10,617 nucleotides of DNA, taken from positions 1 through 10,617 of the forward strand of contig JACOVP010000008.1 in the NCBI GenBank assembly GCA_016177265.1, in the 5' to 3' direction. The position numbers were made by a program, and so were the translations under genes. Position 1 is the stretch's first letter, and every line of letters begins with the position of its first letter. Source of the DNA: Candidatus Woesearchaeota archaeon. GTDB lineage: Archaea; Nanobdellota; Nanobdellia; SCGC-AAA011-G17; UBA489. This document shows positions 1 to 4,535 of this stretch, piece after piece. Under the pieces are notes generated by a model. The model did no database searches. It worked only from the letters and a program-made list of their open reading frames with translations, and had not been told where the DNA came from.

Positions 1-20
1 TAATATATATTTAGAAGTTT

Positions 21-46
21 TTCGAAGATTTCGTAAATCTTACGAA
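21..46. repeat. Nested inverted repeats in the AT-rich left flank
   Basis: Three overlapping palindromes are visible: CGAA-GAT-TTCG (23-33), AGATTT-CGT-AAATCT (26-40) and TTCGTAA-ATC-TTACGAA (30-46). The 11-mer CGAAGATTTCG occurs again at 601-611, just upstream of the promoter of the minus-strand cassette, so the cassette is bracketed by it. The block lies downstream of the last cassette gene remnant. It could be a protein-binding site, or an RNA hairpin at the end of the transcript, or a relic of the event that truncated the remnant. No T-tract follows in the minus direction, so a terminator is not specifically supported. The rest of 1-87 is AT-rich with no gene that I can see. Confidence 0.45.
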
Positions 47-87
47 TTGATGTATAATTTAATTCTCGACTTACAAAGCAAGAAAAA

Positions 88-144
88 TTATATACTCTTC
101 TGAAACGTCAGATCGAGAATATTCTTTTCTATAGTGCTGTCCAT
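88..144 (-). pseudogene. 18-codon remnant of the 86-aa two-helix protein gene
   Basis: An ATG at 144 opens an 18-codon frame ending in TAA at 88-90. Its product, MDSTIEKNILDLTFQKSI, matches the N-terminus of the intact 86-residue protein at 3544-3804 (MSLARKNILDLEFQKHLN): KNILDL is shared exactly, then FQK one residue later. A good Shine-Dalgarno-like GAGGAG lies 5 nt upstream of the ATG, inside the end of the preceding 77-aa gene, which it overlaps by 16 nt. After FQK the frame stops at once, and no hydrophobic segments like those of the intact copy appear in any frame down to position 1. The simplest reading is a truncated paralogue that keeps its translation start. A functional 18-residue peptide cannot be excluded. 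Confidence 0.55.
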
Positions 145-362
145 GGTTTCTCCTCTCGCATTGCAAATGCTAACATGAATATACCAATAAGGATAAATAT
201 TCCTGCAGCAGTCATGTAGATAATATTTGCCTTTCTTAGGGCCACAATTGAAGCTAATAAAACTCCCATAACTATACATGTGATGCTTATGCTAAATGTA
301 AGAGACTTATTAACATTACTTTCTTGTGTTCTTATCGCTGTAGTTATCTTTTTTTGCATCAT
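129..362 (-). CDS. Two-helix mini-membrane protein, 77 aa
   Basis: Function unknown. The 77-residue product has a polar N-terminus (1-19) and two hydrophobic helices (about 20-42 and 45-68) joined by a short basic turn (LRKAN). Its C-terminal part, GIFILIGIFMLAFAMRE (54-70), aligns with GILGVAGIIMLAFSLRD at the end of the 58-aa protein at 3366-3542 and more weakly with the adjacent 58-aa protein at 366-542, so all three look like one small family. It differs by a longer N-terminus and a seven-residue tail. It starts 3 nt after the stop of the upstream gene, with GGAG 7 nt before the first of two tandem ATGs, so it is the second gene of a minus-strand operon. A helical hairpin membrane protein is what the sequence shows; no catalytic residues are apparent. 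Confidence 0.75.
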   Translation of the reverse strand: MMQKKITTAIRTQESNVNKSLTFSISITCIVMGVLLASIVALRKANIIYMTAAGIFILIGIFMLAFAMREEKPWTAL

Positions 363-365
363 TGA

Positions 366-542
366 TCAACTCCGAAACATAAAGACGAGGATAAAGATAC
401 CTACGATGGTAAGAATACTCGTTATTGCTATTAGTAGGTAATTGATTTGTTGTTGTGCTCCTAGGTATAAAGTCCAGAGTACTCCTGCTATAAGGCATAT
501 TGTTCCAATAGCAACGTAAATTGGACTATTGTCTTTTACCAT
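366..542 (-). CDS. Two-helix mini-membrane protein, 58 aa, first gene of left cassette
   Basis: Function unknown. The 58-residue protein begins MVKDNS, has two hydrophobic helices (about 7-28 and 34-56) around a QQQ turn, and ends FRS. It is paralogous to the 58-residue protein at 3366-3542: same length, no gaps, about 25 of 58 identical residues by hand alignment, both starting M-x-KDNS and ending in Arg plus one residue. I chose the ATG at 542 rather than codons further upstream because a TATA box (catataaa) is centred about 27 bp before it and the region upstream is a promoter conserved in both cassettes. The transcript would be leaderless. It is followed after 3 nt by the 77-aa family member. 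The N-in/C-in hairpin topology is an inference. Confidence 0.8.
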   Translation of the reverse strand: MVKDNSPIYVAIGTICLIAGVLWTLYLGAQQQINYLLIAITSILTIVGIFILVFMFRS

Positions 543-560
543 GACTAACGGGAATATCTT

Positions 561-602
561 CTTCTTTATATGTTTTGCTGAGAAAAAACCGAAAAGCTTG
601 CG
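561..602 (-). promoter_or_regulatory. Conserved cassette promoter (left copy)
   Basis: Read on the minus strand, this block contains a TATA box with AT-rich BRE-like upstream bases (caaaacatataaag) centred about 27 bp before the ATG at 542. The 31 nt at 561-591 match the block before the other cassette (3317-3347) at 30 of 31 positions, and the match extends upstream to about 38 of 42. The TATA/BRE part is expected to be conserved, but the upstream half (CGGTTTTTTCTCAG) is also identical, which suggests an operator or activator site. Confidence 0.8.
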
Positions 603-664
603 AAGATTTCGAAAATTATTCTTTTCCCCCATACATACTTCATTGAGCTGCCCGACCATAACTC

Positions 665-672
665 TTTTATAT
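665..672 (+). promoter_or_regulatory. TATA box for the pilin-like gene
   Basis: TTTTATAT is centred about 24-25 bp upstream of the GTG at 693. No Shine-Dalgarno-like sequence precedes the GTG, so a leaderless transcript is the likely arrangement. This box supports the 693 start. It lies in a divergent intergenic region with the left cassette promoter. Confidence 0.55.
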
Positions 673-692
673 CTGTACGTATCTGTTTTTCT

Positions 693-2267
693 GTGGAAAA
701 GACCTATCAGGGCACTGTAAAGAGGCGTAGTCATGACACTTTTCTCTTTGTTCTCTTTGTCATCCTTTGGCTCCTCATCTTAAACATCTTGATTTTCAAC
801 ACCCTTGCTGAACGTCGAGCATCTTCTCCGCTTACCACATCACTTCCTCCAGGCATTACGGGACGAGTAGGCACCCCTCTGGGAGTACCGTTGCCTCAAG
901 AGACTTTTATTCCCATTATTTTCTTTAATGCTGCTATAGCTTTCTCTTTTACGCTCAACTACTTTGCGTTGGCGAAAAAGAAGCGGTCGGCGAGGAAGGG
1001 GCAATCTGCGTTTGAGTTTCTCTCCTCCTATGGCTGGGCTCTAGCAGCAGGGGTGCTTACTCTTGGCGCGCTGGGTTACTTCGGAGTCCTTAATCTAGGG
1101 ATTTTTGTACCTGAAAGTTGTATCTTGATTCCTGGCCTCTCTTGCGATTCTACTGTTGTCTATGATGAAGCTACAGGACACTATGCTGTTTCTGTTCTTA
1201 TAAGAAATGGCTTTGGAGAAGACTTAGTTGATGTTTCTGTTGCTTCATTGATTGATGGGATGACTTGTAGTGCTGTTGGCATTAGTGGAGAAGAAACGAC
1301 AACCATACCAAGTGGCCAAACTGCTTCTTTCTCCTTAGATTGCGTTGTCAGTGGTGAAGGTGCTCCCCTCGGTGGTGGAGCTGTTGTAGATCTTGGAGGA
1401 ATGGCTGTAGAGAAAGTAAATAGGTTGAAGGCTCAATTACAGATTACCTATAAACTTCGAAGCAAACAACTTTCACATACTGTTTTGGGAACACTTATTT
1501 CGAAACCTGCAGCTGTAGCAACAGGAGGTGGTGGAGGCGGATCTCAAGGAGATGGTAATGCAACGAATATGACCCATTTAGAATGTGTAAATCAGATGTG
1601 TGCTGTAGTTAATGGGACTGGGATAGATCAGTGCACTTCTAATGCAAACTGTCAAAATCAGACTGTGAATCAGACAAATATTACTGAGACGAATCTTACT
1701 GCTGGAAATGCACAGGCTTATGTCATCAGATTAGATTATGGCCCAACCAAATATAGCATTACTCTTAAGGACCCGGATGGCATTGGTCAATTTTCAGTGC
1801 GGACTATAACTGGAAGTAGTTTATGGAGTGGATCTCCTCCCTGTTCTTACACATCTCTCACCTCTGGCACGGCGACTATTGAGGACTCGTGGTTCCCTCT
1901 TTCCTGGTATAATGTTGATTGTACGGGAAAAAGACAAGAAGGCTCTATTCCGCTTCCGCCTGCAGGAGTAAGTTGTACTGATAGTGATGGTGGTAAGAAT
2001 TATTATTCCAAAGGCACCACTTGGGATAGTTACTCTGGAATTGACAAGATAGACTATTGCAGCGATAGTAAGAGTTTGGTGGAGTATTATTGTTTAGACG
2101 GCTCTAGAAAATTGACTCTCGTTTCCTGTTTAGATAAATGTATAGATGGTGCTTGTATAAAAACTTACTGTGCGGGACCTGGATTAAGTGCACAAGTTTA
2201 TGGTGGTGGCAAGTGTTGTGAAGGTCTTATCTTGCAAGGAGGAATATGCAATGTACCACCGGGGTGA
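693..2267 (+). CDS. Pilin-like surface protein with two-helix N-terminal extension, 524 aa
   Basis: Residues 100-116 read ARKGQSAFEFLSSYGWA, a clear archaeal class III (type IV pilin-like) signal: cleavage is expected after Gly103, giving Gln at +1 and Glu108 at +5, followed by a hydrophobic stretch (to about 136). Unusually, about 100 residues precede it, with two extra helices (about 15-37 and 73-93) separated by a Pro-rich loop. The mature part has a beta-rich domain (140-272), a Gly linker (278-288), seven N-x-T sequons between 289 and 336, and Cys-rich modules: one starting SCTDSDGG (427-434), a type frequent in DPANN exported proteins, and a CCEGL tail (508-512). The GTG start at 693 is chosen from the TATA spacing. 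An alternative TTG at 969 would give a normal short prepilin leader but has neither TATA box nor Shine-Dalgarno site. Likely an anchored or pilus-assembled glycoprotein; its partner is unknown. Confidence 0.82.
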   Translation: MEKTYQGTVKRRSHDTFLFVLFVILWLLILNILIFNTLAERRASSPLTTSLPPGITGRVGTPLGVPLPQETFIPIIFFNAAIAFSFTLNYFALAKKKRSARKGQSAFEFLSSYGWALAAGVLTLGALGYFGVLNLGIFVPESCILIPGLSCDSTVVYDEATGHYAVSVLIRNGFGEDLVDVSVASLIDGMTCSAVGISGEETTTIPSGQTASFSLDCVVSGEGAPLGGGAVVDLGGMAVEKVNRLKAQLQITYKLRSKQLSHTVLGTLISKPAAVATGGGGGGSQGDGNATNMTHLECVNQMCAVVNGTGIDQCTSNANCQNQTVNQTNITETNLTAGNAQAYVIRLDYGPTKYSITLKDPDGIGQFSVRTITGSSLWSGSPPCSYTSLTSGTATIEDSWFPLSWYNVDCTGKRQEGSIPLPPAGVSCTDSDGGKNYYSKGTTWDSYSGIDKIDYCSDSKSLVEYYCLDGSRKLTLVSCLDKCIDGACIKTYCAGPGLSAQVYGGGKCCEGLILQGGICNVPPG

Positions 2268-2279
2268 TTTACCAGTACA

Positions 2280-2285
2280 TTTTTT
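2280..2285 (+). terminator. Possible T-tract terminator after the pilin-like gene
   Basis: A run of six T begins 12 nt after the TGA at 2265-2267. Archaeal RNA polymerase terminates at such T-tracts without a hairpin. Weak on its own; the next feature is the oppositely oriented tRNA, so termination here would make sense. Confidence 0.35.
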
Positions 2286-2373
2286 ATGGTGCGAACTGCT
2301 CGTTTAATACCTATTTAGAAGATTTTTGAAACATAAACGCCTCGGGAGGGATTTGAACCTTCGACCACATGGT

Positions 2374-2386
2374 TTCTGCAGCTAGC
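2374..2386 (-). other. Canonical tRNA intron (37/38), 13 nt
   Basis: The intron GCTAGCTGCAGAA lies between A37 and A38 of tRNA-Asn. A bulge-helix-bulge fold is visible: exon bases 32-35 (CUGU) pair with GCAG near the intron's 3' end (one G-U), the 5' bulge is U36-A37-G1 and the 3' bulge is A12-A13-A38, with cleavage after the second base of each bulge. The outer helix is the anticodon stem. The distal helix is reduced to a small loop, so this is the short hBH form. Confidence 0.85.
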
Positions 2387-2396
2387 TAACAGCCAT

Positions 2397-2418
2397 CTGA
2401 GCCATAGGATCTCTATGT
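2397..2418 (-). other. Non-canonical tRNA intron (27/28), 22 nt
   Basis: This intron interrupts the anticodon stem between C27 and A28. The central BHB helix is exact: exon GAGC (22-25, otherwise the D-stem 3' strand) pairs with intron GCTC. The 5' bulge is A26-C27-A1 and the 3' bulge is A21-G22-A28. The rest of the intron forms a five-pair hairpin, CATAG-AGATC-CTATG. The intron's GCTCAG copies the D-arm sequence GCTCAG, so before splicing it competes for the same strand. The outer helix is weak. Without its removal the tRNA cannot form a normal anticodon stem. Confidence 0.82.
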
Positions 2419-2470
2419 GTGCTCTACCAGGCTGAGCTACCGAGGCATTCCAAGAACCTTGCAAAATGAT

Positions 2471-2480
2471 GTTTAAAAAC
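2471..2480 (-). promoter_or_regulatory. TATA-like box for tRNA-Asn
   Basis: On the minus strand GTTTTTAAAC is centred about 29 bp from the tRNA 5' end at 2446, a usual distance for an archaeal tRNA promoter with a start a few bases before the mature end. Confidence 0.55.
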
Positions 2481-2493
2481 TTTTGGCAGAAGC

Positions 2494-2501
2494 TTTATAT
2501 A
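2494..2501 (+). promoter_or_regulatory. TATA box for the five-helix membrane protein gene
   Basis: TTTATATA is centred about 27 bp before the GTG at 2525, which supports a leaderless start there rather than at the in-frame ATG at 2534. Confidence 0.65.
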
Positions 2502-2524
2502 AAATATAACTCTCATTTTCTTGG

Positions 2525-3310
2525 GTGTTTCACATGTTTTTCGCTATAACTGGGATGTCTGTTGTCGATGTGGTTAGCAACTTTGCTGTTCGTAGCTGGG
2601 ATTATTTTCGCGAATTTGTTTGGCCACGGATTATTGAGATTGTCACGACACCCATTCACCACAAGCAAGCATTATGGCTTATAGTTCCCTTGTTGATTAC
2701 GACGATTTTGATGCAGTTGTATTTTGGACGCAACAAAGAAGAAGAACTAGGGTGGAATACTGCGTATGCCAATTCTATTGCACTCATCTACATCTCTGTG
2801 AATTTGTTAAAAATTATTTATGACCAGTATGGGTATGGCTTCTGGAACAACTTAACACCGGAATTGACCTCAAAACTTGTGTTCATTGGCATCATTATGC
2901 TGCAAGCATTGTTGCTAGCATTCCTGGATCTTTTTCATTCCTTGCCAAAACGGTTTTCCTTTTTCATCAGTTCTCTACCATCGGTCTTTGTGATTGCGTT
3001 AGTAACGATTGTGGTTGTTCATTCCAATATTCCCATTGATCGTATTACTCTATTTGCTGCATTTTTTCTTTTCTTGGCCAGTGTTCTCTTTTTTACTTTC
3101 TTCCGATGGCTGATACCTCCGAGTACGCATGCACGCCAGTATTTAGAGCAACGACATGAACTACGGCAAACAGAACGGCGACTGAAACGATTAGAGAACT
3201 ACAAGAAGATCCAGGACATGGAACAGAGCATCAAACATGCTGTTGATGGCGTTGTCCATAAAGTCGAGGAACCATTCAAGAAATTCGGAACATTTTTCAA
3301 ACGGCCGTAA
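2525..3310 (+). CDS. Five-helix membrane protein with basic coiled-coil tail, 261 aa
   Basis: I do not recognise a characterised family. After an amphipathic N-terminus, five hydrophobic helices lie at about 49-67, 82-99, 116-137, 145-166 and 173-196. The C-terminal 60 residues (202-261) are highly charged, rich in Arg, Lys and Glu with heptad-like spacing (RQYLEQRHELRQTERRLKRL, 204-223), which looks like a coiled coil followed by a basic tail. By the positive-inside rule this tail should be cytoplasmic. The start is taken at the leaderless GTG from the TATA spacing; the ATG nine bases later is the alternative. It is divergent from tRNA-Asn. The conserved cassette promoter begins at its stop codon, so the downstream genes probably have their own transcription as well as possible read-through. 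Confidence 0.8.
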   Translation: MFHMFFAITGMSVVDVVSNFAVRSWDYFREFVWPRIIEIVTTPIHHKQALWLIVPLLITTILMQLYFGRNKEEELGWNTAYANSIALIYISVNLLKIIYDQYGYGFWNNLTPELTSKLVFIGIIMLQALLLAFLDLFHSLPKRFSFFISSLPSVFVIALVTIVVVHSNIPIDRITLFAAFFLFLASVLFFTFFRWLIPPSTHARQYLEQRHELRQTERRLKRLENYKKIQDMEQSIKHAVDGVVHKVEEPFKKFGTFFKRP

Positions 3311-3347
3311 GATTTCCGGTTTTTTCTCAGTAAAACATATAAAGAAG
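3306..3347 (+). promoter_or_regulatory. Conserved cassette promoter (right copy)
   Basis: Contains aaaacatataaag, with the TATA box centred about 27 bp upstream of the ATG at 3366. It matches the left cassette promoter at 30 of 31 positions over 3317-3347 and about 38 of 42 over the whole interval; the sole difference in the core is one T/C. The leader up to the ATG is also similar (TATTC and a pyrimidine-rich stretch). It overlaps the stop codon of the preceding gene. Confidence 0.8.
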
Positions 3348-3365
3348 AGAGTATTCGCTTTGATT

Positions 3366-3542
3366 ATGGCAAAAGACAATTCCTTAATCATCGGAACAGT
3401 TGGTGTTATTTTATTGCTTGCAGGTTTTTTCTTAACACTTGGTCAAGTGGTGAAACAACAGCCGTCATACCTTCTTCTTACAGGCGCTGGGATATTGGGC
3501 GTAGCAGGCATTATCATGCTAGCCTTTTCCCTGAGGGACTAA
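3366..3542 (+). CDS. Two-helix mini-membrane protein, 58 aa, first gene of right cassette
   Basis: Function unknown. The product begins MAKDNS, has two hydrophobic helices (about 7-27 and 36-56) with a VVKQQPS turn, and ends SLRD. It is the gap-free paralogue of the 58-aa protein at 366-542 (about 43 percent identical by hand), and its second helix resembles that of the 77-aa protein at 129-362 (GI, MLAF and R conserved). The ATG at 3366 is chosen over longer readings because the TATA box sits at leaderless distance and the upstream similarity is DNA-level promoter conservation. The next gene starts 1 nt after its stop, and that gene's ribosome binding site (GAGGG, 3533-3537) lies inside this gene's last codons, suggesting translational coupling. 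Confidence 0.82.
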   Translation: MAKDNSLIIGTVGVILLLAGFFLTLGQVVKQQPSYLLLTGAGILGVAGIIMLAFSLRD

Positions 3543-3543
3543 C

Positions 3544-3804
3544 ATGAGCCTTGCCAGAAAAAATATTCTGGACCTGGAGTTTCAGAAACATCTCAATATT
3601 GCTTCCACAGCTATTATCATCTTCTACACTTATCTTATTGCCATAGGAGTTGGCTTTGTTACCAAGCAGATAACGTTTGATAATCGATCACTCGTGTTTT
3701 TATCTCTTTTTTCCACATTTATTATAGGACCATCTGTTGTCTCCTTTTTACGAGCGAGAAAACAGCTGAAAAAGATACCGCGTATTATTACAGCTTTAGA
3801 CTAA
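3544..3804 (+). CDS. Two-helix membrane protein with KNILDLxFQK N-terminus, 86 aa
   Basis: Function unknown. The polar N-terminus has KNILDLEFQK (6-15), followed by two hydrophobic helices (about 17-39 and 48-69) and a basic cytoplasmic-looking tail (RARKQLKK, 70-77). The N-terminal motif recurs in the 18-codon remnant at 88-144, so the element 58-aa gene plus KNILDL gene exists twice in this window, intact here and decayed there. GAGGG lies 6 nt before the ATG. It is co-oriented with the 58-aa gene (1-nt gap) and with the phospholipase-fold gene 20 nt downstream, so the three probably form one operon. A helical-hairpin accessory protein to its 58-aa neighbour is a guess from co-occurrence only. 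Confidence 0.78.
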   Translation: MSLARKNILDLEFQKHLNIASTAIIIFYTYLIAIGVGFVTKQITFDNRSLVFLSLFSTFIIGPSVVSFLRARKQLKKIPRIITALD

Positions 3805-3824
3805 CATCTCTTATTCGAGGGAGC

Positions 3825-4535
3825 ATGAAAAACAACACCTGGTTTCTGCTGATAGCACTTGTCTTGATCAGCGGCTGGAACTGGGAAACACATCCTGCGT
3901 TTGTGGAGAGCATTTACTATAGCTTAAACGATACCGATCAGGCGCACTTTAATTTGACAGCATTGCAAGAAGGCAGCATTGCTCCAGACAGAGACTTTCA
4001 TGATAATAGAAACCATCACTATCCACCAAGCTACAACTTGACGGTATATTGGCTCAGAAAAGCAAAAGACTCTTATGCTCAAGAGGATTTTACTGCTGCA
4101 AGCTATGCGTTTGGCGTTGCCAGCCATTATGTTTCAGATTCGTTTGCAGCTCCGCACAATGTCCAGAAAGAATCTTCCAGAGACCATAGTCTCTATGAAA
4201 AGCAAGGATCTGCTGGTTATCTTGTTGTTCCTTGTTCTCAACCATATGAGCATCTTGATCTCAACAAGACACTCTTGGAAGCCACCTCTACGGGAAAAAC
4301 TTGGCAATCATGGCTAGCAACAAAAGATGTATCTTATCCACAAGAAGCTGTTGCTGCAGCTATGGAACCACTCTCCCATCTCTTTTGGCAGACCTTTCAC
4401 ATTTCCTGTCTTCGCAAAGAAACGAGGTATGTTTCTGCATCCTGGTTGCCTTCTTCTTCTTTTACTCTTTTATTCCTAGCTGTTACTTTATATTTTTTAT
4501 TGGCAACAGTTTTTTCACTGCTTAGGCAAATCTGA
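3825..4535 (+). CDS. Membrane-anchored zinc-dependent phospholipase C / S1-P1 nuclease-fold enzyme, 236 aa
   Basis: A hydrophobic signal peptide (1-17) precedes Trp18. Signal cleavage there would give an N-terminal Trp, as in this fold, with His23 five residues on as in S1/P1 nuclease. The remaining trinuclear zinc ligands are recognisable: Asp55, His64 or His65, then His101-x3-Asp105-x5-His111 and His121-x3-Glu125. The relative spacing 101/105/111 and 121/125 reproduces 118/122/128 and 142/146 of Bacillus cereus phospholipase C. A C-terminal helix (about 211-229) with a short basic end would anchor it on the outer membrane face. It likely hydrolyses phosphate diesters (phospholipid headgroups or nucleic acid); the substrate cannot be told from sequence. 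GAGG precedes the ATG by only 4 nt. It closes the right cassette operon and overlaps the opposite gene by 14 nt. Confidence 0.85.
   Translation: MKNNTWFLLIALVLISGWNWETHPAFVESIYYSLNDTDQAHFNLTALQEGSIAPDRDFHDNRNHHYPPSYNLTVYWLRKAKDSYAQEDFTAASYAFGVASHYVSDSFAAPHNVQKESSRDHSLYEKQGSAGYLVVPCSQPYEHLDLNKTLLEATSTGKTWQSWLATKDVSYPQEAVAAAMEPLSHLFWQTFHISCLRKETRYVSASWLPSSSFTLLFLAVTLYFLLATVFSLLRQI

Larger units (their letters stand above)
2338..2446 (-). tRNA. tRNA-Asn (GUU) with two introns
   Basis: Read on the minus strand, the acceptor arms GCCTCGG and CCGAGGC pair fully, with G73 as discriminator and no encoded CCA. D-stem GCTC/GAGC, D-loop AGCCTGGTA and T-loop TTCAAAT are normal. The precursor is 109 nt. 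Removing 22 nt at 27/28 and 13 nt at 37/38 leaves a 74-nt tRNA with anticodon stem CATGG/CCATG, loop CTGTTAA (anticodon GTT, at 2388-2390) and variable loop TGGTC. GTT with G73 indicates asparagine. The T-stem (GAAGG/CCCTC) has one A-C mismatch. A one-intron model pairing CACAT with ATGTG is worse: it leaves no U33 and only a 3-nt variable loop. A TATA-like box lies about 29 bp upstream. Confidence 0.92.

Noticed and set aside
529..720. Opposite-strand small frames sharing FFFICF-x-EKKP (529-720 plus and 3191-3391 minus)
   Set aside because: These are antisense readings of the two copies of the conserved promoter block, not genes.
366..734. A longer 122-aa reading of the left 58-aa gene, and a 101-aa reading of the right one (3237-3542), which share FFS-x-KHIKK upstream of the KDNS start
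   Set aside because: The shared peptide is the translated TATA/promoter block. Identity is at DNA level (30 of 31 nt), the TATA box fits a start at KDNS, and upstream of the block the two readings are unrelated.
2338..2446. tRNA with a single intron, using CACAT/ATGTG as the anticodon stem
   Set aside because: It leaves no U33, a 3-nt variable loop and no sensible anticodon. The two-intron model gives a full cloverleaf and two proper BHB motifs.
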